Positions 49,860 to 61,300 of a stretch of 64,000 nt of DNA are shown one piece after another. Within the stretch, counting starts at the first letter, position 1; every line of letters begins with the position of its first letter. The translations under genes were made by a program, and so were the position numbers. The stretch is from Gymnorhina tibicen (Eukaryota; Chordata; Aves; Passeriformes; Artamidae): contig VXAZ01007882.1 of assembly GCA_013399875.1 (NCBI GenBank), positions 68,018 to 132,017 of the forward strand. Reading direction: 5' to 3'. The notes under the pieces are model-generated. The model was not told the DNA's origin. It saw only the letters and a list, made by a program, of their open reading frames with translations, and did no database searches.

Positions 49860-50420
49860 TCAGGAGTACAGGGAAGGCTTGAAAGAATAAACTCAGAGAC
49901 ACTTGATTACAAACAAGACAAAGATTTATTTCCATTTCAAGTGAAGTAGAAGAGTAAATACAAAAAAATCTCCAATACAGAATATAATATTCTCCTAGGC
50001 TGTACAGTCCACTTTTTCTCAAAGTCTGCTCAGGGCCTGATTATACCAGAACTCAGGCAGAACAGGAACCAAGAGGTTCCATCCTTTGAGGAACGAGCAC
50101 TTTCAAGGCCCCTCTCTTTTCTTATCAGTGCTTACAGTTAAATGAGTTTCCTACAGGTTTACAATCCAGATTTATTGGACTCTTCTCACAGAAATCAAAA
50201 GAGTAGTTTGAAACTTAAACTAACTTTGCTAGAAGGAAGGCTCTCAGACATTTACAATAAAACTTACAGAAATCAAATTTTTTCTTATTCTTGGTGGCGC
50301 CTGAGAATCACAAGCAACATGCCAGCCAAAAATACATTGAAATCCAAATGTTTAACATATCCCCACGGCACAAGCGTACATTGAGATCCAACTGTCTAAC
50401 ATATCCCCTTGGCATATCCC
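49860..50420 (-). mobile_element. possible ERV LTR, minus orientation
   Basis: Read on the minus strand, this AT-rich block has LTR-like organisation: GATAAGAAAAGAGAGGGGCC in the middle, then GGAAATAAATCTTTGTCTTG (polyadenylation signal and T-rich stretch) near the end. A 27-base phrase beginning AATCCAA and ending TAACATATCCCC is duplicated near 50336-50406. I could not fix terminal TG/CA ends or a target-site duplication, so the call is tentative. Confidence 0.4.
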
Positions 50421-51264
50421 CATATCCTCACAGAGCGACCCAACCCCATGGCTCCCCAAGGACACAGCTGTGTCAGTGGCCAGGCAGTCCCGTGTCACAC
50501 GCAGGCAGGCACAGGGGCAGCACAGCCCAGACAGAGCCGCCGTGTTCAGCGCACCCTTGGCATCTCAGCCTACACGACAGCTCAGAGAGGTTGGAATAGC
50601 CAAAACCACAGCAGTGCTGGTGGGAAGGGATCGCTGAAGTCTTCAGGCCTGCTGCAAGTGGGAGGTTGGAGCACTGCCAGCACTAGCAAAGAGTAGGTAT
50701 GGCTTTGCCTGGTTTTGCCTCAAAAACCTCACAGCACAGACCCCCCCCCAGACCTAGAGTCCCTTGAATGGTCACAGTAGCTCTTCACAGTTCTGCCGAG
50801 GATTTCCAGCTGTTTGTGAAAGAAGTTTAAGCAGTTTTTGACCACGTCTCAGGTTCTTGATGCACCAAGCTCATCACTGTACCTGCTGCAAAAAATTTAT
50901 GTTCTAGATATGCCCAGTTTCTCTAGTTTGTAGGTACAAAAGCACTGGAGAGAAACAAGAACAAGCATCTAGATGTTCTCTGCAAACAACATACAACTGA
51001 ACCTACCCAATCTGTGCATTCTGAGTCACCAAGATCCACCAGGAGTGTCCTCCGGACATTGAGTTTTGCTCCCTGGACTGCCTACAGATGCTATCTGAGC
51101 TCAGAAGCATCTTCCACAAAACCTGTATCATCACTGGCGACCTTTTTTTAGACTGAACCTTAGACTAGCACGAGGACTGAAGCAGAGAACAAAACCAGAG
51201 GAGCAAGGGCCAGAAGACATCTAGGTTCTTCACTCTCGTGACCAGTGCCAAGATTCGTGGAGGC

Positions 51265-51482
51265 ATGAAGGGATGTTTAGGTTGGATATCACCCCAGAGG
51301 GTGGCTGAGCACTGGAAAAGGCTCCCCAGGGAGCCAGCAACAAGCCTGACAGAGTTCAAGAAGCATTTGGACAATACTCTCAGGCACATGATATGATTCT
51401 TGGGGTGTCCTGTGCAGGGACAGGAGCTGGGCTTGATGATCCTGATGACTGTCTTTCAACTCCGCTTATTCTGTGATTCAAT
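51265..51482 (+). mobile_element. CR1 LINE 3' fragment
   Basis: Sense CR1 3' end: GGTTGGATATCACCCCAGAG, GCACTGGAAAAGGCTCCCCA, AAGAAGCATTTGGACAATAC and a final TTCTGTGATTCAATG. It resembles the copy ending at 35435 and is probably the same subfamily. Confidence 0.85.
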
Positions 51483-52519
51483 GAAAATTATCTGGTCCAC
51501 ACTGACAACTACTTCTACAGGAAGGAAAGAAAGCATCAAGAGGCAGGACAGTTCTCCCAGCTAGCCCCAAATGAGCAAGAGGCTGGCATGGCTTGCTGTC
51601 AAAGTGATGCAGTCCAGTCCTTGCAGGCAATGAAATCAGAGCCACCAGCTATCAAAAATACTAGGAGCCACCACAGGTAGGTGTACAGATCCTCTTCCAG
51701 ATGGTGAAAGGAGAGTAGGGAGAGGTGTTAGCACAGCTGCTGAGGAGATCTGCTCCTGGCTCAGACAGCCAGGCTGCAGACAGAACTCTGCTCTCTCCAG
51801 GACGATAGCAGCTTCTGTATGTGCCAGGACCAGGAAGAACAAGGAAGATACAACACAGCTCTTCAGAAAGTATAGGAAAGGAAAAATCTGACTGACCTCA
51901 GCCCACCGAAGAGTTGAGTGGTCCTTACACTCGCTGTCTGTGCCCACCCCCCACTGGTGGCAGTGCAGCCTCCCCAGCTCTGTACAGACAGCAGCTTCCC
52001 GCGATGCCACAGACAGGTCTACACGGACACGGGGCAGTGCTGTCAGGTCAGTCTCAGCCTCCCAGCCCAGGAGTGCCATCCCTCGCACTCTGAATCCTGG
52101 AATGCAAAACTCATCTCCTACCTCACAGCCCCGGGGAAGGCAAATGTACAACTTCTCCTGCCCACCTGCTGCAGAGGGCTTTACTCTTCTCGACACCAAG
52201 CTGTGCTGTGAGGACACCCAACCACCTTCCTGCTCCACTCCATCTCCTCTCTCATGTCCCACCTGGACACGTGGACCATAGCACCCAGAGAAAGCAAGGA
52301 AGCTGCCTCTACACAAATTTCATCCTGCTGAGGACCTCATCTGAAAAATGCTCTGTGGAGCAGAAGGTACTGGTGTCTTCATGGGATCAAAAACTCTTTG
52401 CAGCAAAGCACAGCAGTAGGACAAGAGACAGTAGACATGAAATGAGAGTACAGAAGTGCTAAATGGAGGGTACAAGTAGAAACTCCTCCCCCATGAGGAC
52501 AGCCAGGTTGTCCAAAGAG

Positions 52520-52675
52520 ACTGTGCTGTCGCCACTCTTGGAGGTGATGAAGACTCAAATACATAGGGCTGAGCCATCTGGTCTGAGTCATAGCTGACCC
52601 TGATTTGGGTACCAGATTGGAACAGAAACTTCCCAAGATCTTTTCCAACCCGAGTTATACTATGATCTACACCCT
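52520..52675 (+). mobile_element. CR1 LINE 3' terminal fragment
   Basis: A short sense CR1 end: CTTGGAGGTGATGAAGACTC, TGGTCTGAGTCATAGCTGAC, then TTTTCCAACCCGAGTTATAC and ATGATC at the tail. Diverged. Confidence 0.7.
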
Positions 52676-54107
52676 TCTCTGGTGAGAGAGACTCTGGTCT
52701 ATGTGCACCCTGTCTGTTCTTCCAAAGCTCCTGTTGAGGCTGCATTTTCTCACTCCCTCTCCCCATACAAGGCCCCACCACACTGCAGGATCTTCTCACC
52801 AACCTCCTCCTGGCCCTGGATACACAGGTTCCCACCTCCATGGGAAAAAGGAGCTGTATAAGAAGACCTGGGAGCAGGGCTATATTGGCTCCCTCTACAC
52901 CCACAGCCCCAAGCAGAGCCCTGGGTACCCACTACTGCTCCAAGCCCTTTCCAGGGTGGTGGGATCTGTTGGGAAGGGTATGCTTGAGCTTCCCGATGAA
53001 TCTAGTTTCAAGCCTATGCCTCTCACAGACATTCCTATTAGTTGTTCCCTCTCCGTATCTTTCTCAAGTCTCTTTTCCACCCTAGGAAAGCTTGAAAGTG
53101 GTGTAATTGAAGATGAAAAGGCACCACGTGCCTCTTGTGTTCCAGAAAATAGTTTTCCTCTGTATAAGCCAATTTCTCTAGGCTACAGACAGAGCTGGGC
53201 TGACCTTAGGATCAAAGTAATTTAGGCTGTAAGTACCTCCGCAGACCTCAGGATCAGGTCTCCACTCAAAACAGGTCAAAATTCAATGTTGGCTACAACT
53301 TCAGAGGCAGATCAGGCTCCATCCAATCAACGTGGTAAAACCTCTAAGGGCAGAAGTCCCACAGCCTCCCTGTGTCCCTCTTCCAGGGACTGGGCAAGGT
53401 CATGGTAGAAGTTTTTGTAGTTCCAATCCCACCACGGTTCCCACCCCAGCAGCACAGAGCATAGCACCTTGAAGGATGCGACTTGATGCATTTTTCTGCA
53501 GCCCTGGCATCCAAACCTTCTCCAGCCTTGGCCACACTGCTGGTGTGAAGCCTGAGGCTAAAGCAATAGCCATCAGGGACACACCACCACATTAGTGCCA
53601 CACATTCTGCTTTTGCAGCTTTGCCTGCATGAAGCCAGGGAATGCTTCCTCCTGCCTCCCTCCTTCACCTCACCAACAAACATTTAATTCCCCAAAAAAA
53701 AAAATCATCAACAGCAGAGAGACTTTTAAACGTGAAATCTTCCTGGGTAGACCCGAAGGGGCCCAGTTGGGTGTGCCGGGAAGGTGGGAGCCTGGCAGGA
53801 AGCTTTGAGCACCTGCCCCAGCAAAGGCTGTAGAAGAGGAATAGACTGTTTTCCCCATCTAGGCACTTGGGAGTCTCTAGGACTTTTTTGCCGAGAGCGG
53901 ACAGGGCTGGGTAGGACACCCCAAGTCCCCAGGGCTGACTGCGACACTCCTCGCCAGGAAGCCCGGGCAGATGGCAGAATGCGGAGATGCACCCCAAGGT
54001 TCTTCAGCATCTTCCCAGGCGACCCCGGGAACAGCGGTGCCGGGCGACCCCCGCAGTCAGCTCTCTCCCGGGCTCCGGTCCGCGCTGTCGGGCCTCTCCG
54101 GGATGGG

Positions 54108-54451
54108 TCAGAGCGCTGAGACGAACCTGTCGGGGACACCAGGGTAGGTGCCTTGCCGCGGTGCGGGCTCGGCGGCGCCCAGCTGACCTCCGGCGCCGTA
54201 GGCGTGCGGCAGTGGCGGATAGGGCGCGGGGGAGCGGCTGTCGTAGAGCGCAGCGGGGCCGGGCGAAGAGGCGGGCAGCACGATGCGCCCCGAAGGCGCG
54301 TACAGCGGCCCGTGGCCCGCCGGCGCATAGGGCCCGGGGGCGGTGGGCAGCGGGGCGTAGGCGTGAGGCAGGGCGGCGGAGGCGCAGCCCTGCGCGGGGA
54401 AGGCGGCGGCGAGGGCGCAGGAGGCGGCGGCGGGTGCCGGGGGCAGGTCGG
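54108..54451 (-). CDS. FOXE1: FOXE1 C-terminal part (forkhead box E1)
   Basis: An open minus-strand frame of 113 codons plus TGA, cut at its 5' side by an assembly gap. It is Pro-, Ala- and Tyr-rich and ends GTYPGVPDRFVSAL. Human FOXE1 ends with a similar GGQLG...YPG..DRFVSA block, and the GGQLG pair is present here about 25 residues before the end; a GRIVLPASSPGP stretch also aligns with human GRLAGPASPP. FOXE1 (TTF-2) is a single-exon nuclear transcription factor needed for thyroid and palate development. The forkhead domain and any polyalanine tract would lie in the missing part. Convergent orientation towards HEMGN is the same as in human. The visible frame is intact. Confidence 0.88.
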
Positions 54452-54881
54452 NNNNNNNNNNNNNNNNNNNNNNNNNNNNNNNNNNNNNNNNNNNNNNNNN
54501 NNNNNNNNNNNNNNNNNNNNNNNNNNNNNNNNNNNNNNNNNNNNNNNNNNNNNNNNNNNNNNNNNNNNNNNNNNNNNNNNNNNNNNNNNNNNNNNNNNNN
54601 NNNNNNNNNNNNNNNNNNNNNNNNNNNNNNNNNNNNNNNNNNNNNNNNNNNNNNNNNNNNNNNNNNNNNNNNNNNNNNNNNNNNNNNNNNNNNNNNNNNN
54701 NNNNNNNNNNNNNNNNNNNNNNNNNNNNNNNNNNNNNNNNNNNNNNNNNNNNNNNNNNNNNNNNNNNNNNNNNNNNNNNNNNNNNNNNNNNNNNNNNNNN
54801 NNNNNNNNNNNNNNNNNNNNNNNNNNNNNNNNNNNNNNNNNNNNNNNNNNNNNNNNNNNNNNNNNNNNNNNNNNNNNNNNN
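54452..54881. other. assembly gap (430 N)
   Basis: A run of N between the FOXE1 C-terminal frame and its presumed promoter. FOXE1 proteins are typically about 350-380 residues, so roughly 700-800 bases of coding sequence plus a 5' UTR should be missing. The N run is therefore probably shorter than the real sequence. Confidence 0.97.
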
Positions 54882-54916
54882 CGAGCCGAGGAAGCGCAGC
54901 GCACCACGGCCGCGGC

Positions 54917-54922
54917 TTTTAT
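54917..54922 (-). promoter_or_regulatory. FOXE1: candidate FOXE1 TATA-like box
   Basis: ATAAAA on the minus strand in the context GCATAAAAGCCGCGG, the only AT-rich hexamer in a GC-rich stretch. With usual spacing, transcription would start near 54888, just before the gap, and run into FOXE1. Confidence 0.5.
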
Positions 54923-55344
54923 GCGGCGGTGTCCGGCGGCTCCGCGCCCGGGCGGCCGGCACTCCCCCTGCTACGCCCCGCCGCCCGGGAGGCGCGGGCA
55001 GGGCCGGGCGTGCCGTCGCTGCCGCCGCGGGTAGGGTAGCGCCCTGCCCGGCACCCCACGCCCGCCCCTCTCCGCTGGTCCCCGTCCCCAGCGCCGTCGG
55101 GTGCCGCGGACTCGCCGCCGACGAGAGCGCACAGCTCCGGAGGAACGACGGGCACCGGGCGGAGCGGGGGCATCTCCGAGATCCCGGTCCGCGGGTGTGC
55201 GGGCGTGGGCATTTCACGCGCCTCCCCCTTAGGGCTCGGCGCCGTCGAGGCCCGTTGTGCTGGCGGCCGCTGCTCTCGGAGCGATGCTGCCGGTCCGCGC
55301 GGGACAGTCGGCCCCGGGCAACGTTGCCCAGGGAGCCTCACGCT

Positions 55345-58300
55345 CCTTTGCGGAAATCAACCTGTCGAAACAAAGTAGGCTGGAAAAAACCAGCCGGTGA
55401 CAGATCTGCGTGGGGAGCGATAGTAAGTGTGAGCTTAGGCTACGCAGTTTGCGTGCAGAGCTGCTATGTAGAATGCACTGAGGCTGGGTCACACAATCGC
55501 TGGTCCCCAGCAACGATTTGGCACAGGACTAGGCTCCTGTGCCCCTGCTTTACCCCTGAGCTGACCTGCTTGTCCCTGATCCTTGTGCCACAGGACCCCA
55601 GAGGTCCAGGATCCAACCAGGAAGGATGCCAGGCTCTCCCCAGGCTGATGCCGGGACATACCTGCCAGCTGCCTCATGTTTGCTCAGATACTTGGGGCTG
55701 AGGGTCAGACCCCAGATGAGCGCGCCAGCTGGTGAGGAATGCTTGCCCAGGGCTTGAACCCCTGTGACATACACCCACAGGCCTGAGGACAGCACAGCCT
55801 CCTCACGTGCTGGCATGATGTTCCTTGCAAGCCAGAATATAAAGGAGATGTCAGGAGGTCCTAGAGGTGAGATGGAAAGTGTGTGCAGGTGTGCACAGGC
55901 ATGTGTGTGCATGGGAGGGTGCACGTGCATGGGTACATGGGTGTGTGAGGGCACTGGTGTAGGGGCGAGGATGTGAGTGAGAGTTGGTGGGTGTGCACTG
56001 ACAGGCGAGTGTGCGTACAAACAAATGCCAGCACACACAGGTATGTGGCTGGAGCCGACGCTTGCACGTGGGCACATAGGCAAGAAACAGATGTGGGCAG
56101 ATGCGTGTGCAGAGAGATGGATGTGCACAGGTGTGCAGGTGCTGTGCACGGCCGTACACCTCATCCTGCCCATGTCTTGGTGTCTCCTGCCAGTTCTTCC
56201 AGAACTCGAGTCACCAGTGCACTGCTCAGTCTATCTTTGTAGGAGAAGCTTTCCCAAAGCCCTCTTGGGCATTGCACGAATTATTTCTAAGGGAGCAAAG
56301 GGAGGTAAGAGCTGTTTATCCTAGTGAAACACAGCTCCCTTGGAGGTGTCCAGCAGAGTTGTTTACCTGCTTGGAGAAAAATCAGTATGTGCATGCATGT
56401 GTGTGTGTGAGGATCCATTTCCATGCAGCAAACAAACCCCAGTCCTGGTTTCTAGCTAAATAAGGAATCCAGGAGTCACTGGCCACCTGCTTATTTGTGC
56501 AGCTTCCCAGCAGTCTGGGAGATAGTAAATAATCCTATGGAGCTAGCAGAATAAACCGTGAAGTGGCACTTGCAGAAGACCCACGTGTGTGTGTACCGTG
56601 TCCAGTAGCTGGATGCAGACACTGGGCAGTATTTCAAATCACATGCTGCAGACTTTGTGTCAAGAGCAAGAATCAGCCTCCTGTACCAACACCCTCGTTC
56701 TTGACGTGCACAGCAGACTAGGGTAGTATTACCCTGTACGAACCAAAACCCCAACTCCTTCAGTACGAAGCTGCCTCACCAGTAATGCTCTGCCTTCTGA
56801 CTCGTGGGAAGCTGCAGCTGTGAATGGATCTTCCTGTCAGATGTTCCAAAAGGCAGTGCCGTAGTTCAGTCACCTCTGGGGCTGTGTCTCTCCGTGCCAT
56901 GCCAATTCCATGCCTCCAGAGGGCAAAGTCAGATCGTGCTTCGCTTTGCAGTTGTAGAGGATGGGGAATGAGAGAGGTGTGTGCTGAGGAGGGATGGTGT
57001 GCTGAACAGCTGCTTTTGCCCTCCCTGCTGGTGATGGAAATCCTTTCCCAAGTAAGCACTTTCCTTGGCAGAGCCCAAGGCAGAGTGAAATGGATACCCA
57101 AACAGCATGTGCTGGCTCTTGTGCCTTCTCCTTTCCACATCACACAGCTTCAACTGTGGTGCCAGTATTTGTGAGTGAAATGGGAATTGTATAACATGGT
57201 GCCCTGGAGACTATCCTCAATCTGACATTAACCTATTTAAACCTGTTTTAAAACACTTTTAACTCTCTTCTTTGGGAGCAGGAGTATGTCCCATTTTAAG
57301 CACTGGCATCTCTTTTGAGTACCAGTTTCCATGGGGAGGGAACTATGGAGAACATGAAACTCCAACTCACCCAGGTGGATCTTAGATTGCAGATCTCCTC
57401 CATCTGTAAGTCAAGTGGTGCCTCTTGCTGGAGCAGAACAGTTGGTGCTTTTCATGTTTGTGAAGCATTGTTTTCTCTTTTGATTCAGTCATGCTGGAGG
57501 AGGGACAAGGGTAAGTAACATGGAAAACACCATACATTGATTAAACCTTTGGAATTTATAATGCAATCAAAAATGTATGGTATCTAGATAGTATTACCCA
57601 TACAAAATCTATCACTCAAACTTTCTTTTGCTCTCTGGGACAAAGTTTAGAGTTAGCATTTTTTCTGTCTAAATTTCTCCTCTTAGATCCTGCTGACACT
57701 AAGGTCTGCAGCCTTCAACTGGGCAAAGTGGTCATTGATTGTGAGACCACTGCACTGCAGAGTGTACCTTGCACAAGGGCATCGTGCCTTGGCCTCTCAA
57801 GAATGGAGTTTGTTAGTACTGGTAGGTGCTAGAGAATTATCCCAATGAAAATCCCATCTGCTTGGATCTCCAAGAGCGATTTCCACCCATGGAAAAAAAT
57901 CCAGTTCACTCCCCACTCAGTTGCCATGTTACAAACCACACCATTGAGATCCCTTAAGGGTAGACTGCTGGGACACCCTGCTCTTACTTAGTCCTAGGAC
58001 CTAAGCTGCTTCTTCCACTTCAACCAAACAAGGAAGGAGAAGTGGATATTAAATGTGTGGACAGTCCCTTCATGTGCAGCATGTTGATAGTTTTGGTTCC
58101 ACATCAGAATTCCTCTCATCTCTGAGGTGAGGAAAAGTTTTGCCTCTGTGTCCCAACAACAGCAGGGCTGTAATTAATGTGCTCCAAGTTAAGGGTCTGG
58201 CAAAGTCAAAATCCCAGACCATACTGGCTGAATGCAAATCAAGTGAGAGCACATATCCATGGCACAGCCACCACCCCAAGCTCAGCTGCATTTGTGGTGG

Positions 58301-61300
58301 AATGGCAAGTTTGCGGTTTTTATGGCTGTGTGTTTGGTGCCAGGACTTCGCTGTTAGAAGTGTGGAAAGCATCATAGCCAGACACTTCACAACACTTTGT
58401 GACAAAGAGCTTAACCCTACCTGCACCTTGTAGTTAAGATCTGAGAGGGGACCATAAGCCTGAGCCTTTTGGAATAAGACAGGTGATGGCATGACATCAT
58501 TCATGGACTTCCAGAGCACATTCCACAAAGAAGTGTCCAAAGTGACTGAGCTTAAGATGTTTTGCACCTAACTGGAGTTAGTGGAAGGCAAGAGTAGGGA
58601 GGTGATTGCATGGATTTTGGAAATACTTTGTGGCTAGATTGTGGTATGGGGACAAAGGTGAAGCCTCTGAGGGAGAACTGATGTGCAGCTGAACATAGAG
58701 TATGACCACATGGCAGAAGAGAGGCTGGAAAGCAACATACTACAAGGCTGCTGCATATTTTCACCAGCTATTCACTTGCCTTGTCTAGTGGCGGCAAGGT
58801 TTCACTCTCCATCAGTGGCCTGGTTATTTAGTGTCAGTGCTGTTTTTCCGAACTACTGCAGCTTCTCATCCCTTAGTTGAGTTTTCTATGGAAAATTGGG
58901 GCTGCAGGGGAGAAAGAATTGCTTGCTGAGAGAATCACACAGATGTAGCCAGGTTCGTGTGGGAGCCTTGAGTTAGCTGTTGTGGTCATTCTTCTGTAGA
59001 AAAAACCAAAACATCATGGTGGCTTTAAAATAGGCCATGTCTCAGGCCAGAAACTGGGGCAAGAGCCACAGGCAGCCTTAGCCTCCATTCACCAGCGCAG
59101 GGCACCGAGCATGCTTGCCAGACAGCCCAGCAGCTCCCCAGGGCTTGCAGCAGGTGAGCTGCAACAGGGGCAGGTGCACGTAGGCAGGGCAGGCTCTCTG
59201 CAAGCAGAACACCACCTCTGACCATTCCCTTGGGACCCTGCCCCACTCGGGAATTTGGTATGAGTGTAATGGCAAAAGGATTGGCCATACAGCACGGGAG
59301 ATGTGCAGGGCCGGTGCTCTGGGGTGAGGGTAGTGCTGAGCTAGATGGAGTGGCTGACACAGGAAGAGGCAGGGAATGTAGGAAGAGGGGCCAAACACAA
59401 ACAGGAGCAGGGGACTGCTGGAATGTTTGGGAAACCCAGCAAAGGAAAGATGCGAGTGGTGCCCTGGGGCATCAGTGCCCTGTGTGCCAGTCCCAGCTGG
59501 GGCCCTGCTGCAGAGGCTCTGGGGAACGCCATAGATGAGGCTGGACACGGGCCAGAAGTGACTCTTGCAGCAGATGAGGTACGCTCCGTACTGGGTTTCC
59601 TGAGGAGCAGCACAGCTTGTCAGGCAAACCGAGGTCTGTGCCAGCACTCCTAAACAGTTAAACATGGAAACTAGCTGTGCACACTGGCAGTAAGAGCCTC
59701 ATTTAGCTAAGACACGGAGCCACAAAACGAAGCAATAGAAAACACCACATATGATGTGAGCAGCAAGGAGCAGGCACCTTCTTGGTGGCAGCTGTGTGGA
59801 TGCAGCCTGAGCTGGATGGGCCGTGACACATTCATTTGTTCTCCTGCCGAAACAGATTCTAGAGTTGGTTTCCGAGAGAATAAGCTGCCCATTTTTGCCT
59901 TTGCACCACCAAGATATCACTGGGAGTAGTACAGATCTGTCAGATGCTTCAAAAAGGAGGAGCTGGCTTTTTCTGGAAACATGCAAAGCAGACTCAGGCT
60001 CTCTCCTATAAGCTGAAAATCACTTACTATGCTTTTTGGGGTTTTCTCATTTTTTTGGTGTGCAGGTGTTAGGAAGTTTGCATGGCTCTTGCTCACCTGA
60101 AGCCTGTGAATTTCAGCACCTCATGAAAATCTTCCGGAGATGGGTATCTTTGAATAGCCGTCAGACACTGCTGGCATGGAAATAAGTTCTTTCTGTTTTG
60201 CCTATCAAATGCCCTATTTGGGCAGTCATTCAACAGTTTTCAGAGGTCTACTCTCTGGCAGGGTGAACATCTACTCAGTATTTCCCAGGTGCCCTGCTGG
60301 GACCTGTCTGCTCCGCTGGCTCTCAACAGGTGTCACTGGCATCTGACAGAAGCTCCGACAAAGGGCCCACGGGGTCAGAAAGACCCTAAGGCTTGTGGAC
60401 AGGAAGTGTCACCTGGTGACAATTTTTTTTAAGACAAATTAGTATTTGCCAGAGTAGTAATTCGACCCTCTTCACAGCTACTAGTGAAACCTGATGCTTG
60501 ATAGAAAATGAGAGAATACAGCAGTTCAGGGGGAATTATTTATTCCTTGCTTTGGAAGCTGGGAATTTTATTTAAGTATAATTATTTAATTAATTGCCAT
60601 ATTGTGAACGAAATATATTTGCAAATATCCTGCTTTACTTCAATAAGCTGTGTGGAAAGAAGTATTATTTGTTTTCTTTTTTGTTTGTTGCAGACAGAAC
60701 CACATTGTCCTGGACACTGGCTTTTTCTAACTCACACTTAAGCATGGGATGGAGAGGGGACAGATCATTTTGGCCAAACTGTAGAGTTAAAAGGTAAATT
60801 TCCCAGTGCAGATGAGAAAAATTTCTTGGTGTTCTTCATGCTGTTTCACCAAAATACGGATATTTAAAACTCTAACAAATTGCAGTGGAGTTGTCCTATA
60901 ATTTACTAACCAGTTTTCTGTCCTGAGACATGCTCTGCACTGTGGATTGCAGAGCACTTTCCCCGTGGTCACAGAGAGTACATCAGCCAAGGAGGGAGAT
61001 AAGGAGAGCAGAGGTGTTGGGAGCTAGTAGATGGGAGCAGTGGGGTAAGACTGGGAACACATGAAGGAGGGGAAAGAGAAGTACCGTGGAAAAGCAAGGA
61101 ATGTGGAGAGGAAGGGTTGGGGGTGGAGCTGGAAGAATACGAAGAGCCTTTGTTGGAGCACTAGTTGTGAGGTGTGTTTTGCGGAGAGAATCTTGTATGG
61201 GTAGACAGAAAAAAGCTCACCTAAGTTTCTTCTCCTCTGGGTCTTGGTCTGGAATCAAAGACTCTCAGCATCACTTTGGTCAAGCAAAACAAACCACGAA

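Larger units (their letters stand above)
50430..54107. other. intergenic sequence and probable FOXE1 3' UTR
   Basis: Contains two CR1 3' fragments (51265-51482 and 52520-52675) and three fairly long frames of unknown meaning: 51636-52316 minus (226 codons), 52320-52904 minus (194 codons, part of it antisense to CR1) and 52701-53225 plus (174 codons). None has a recognised domain. The end nearest 54107 is probably FOXE1 3' UTR; a variant signal ATTAAA lies on the minus strand at 53683-53688. Confidence 0.45.
54111..55340. promoter_or_regulatory. FOXE1: FOXE1 CpG island
   Basis: Dense CpG over the FOXE1 coding end, the gap and about 450 bases upstream, typical of single-exon developmental transcription factor genes. 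CpG density falls off near 55340. Confidence 0.75.

Noticed and set aside
53726..55217. Long frames of 293-393 codons crossing the second N run
   Set aside because: Same reason. Only the minus-strand 54108-54451 part is supported, as FOXE1. Joining it to the GC-rich frame beyond the gap is not justified.
55550..56173. 207-codon minus-strand frame rich in His, Thr and Cys
   Set aside because: Mostly the complement of the GT-rich tract; periodic composition, not a protein signature.
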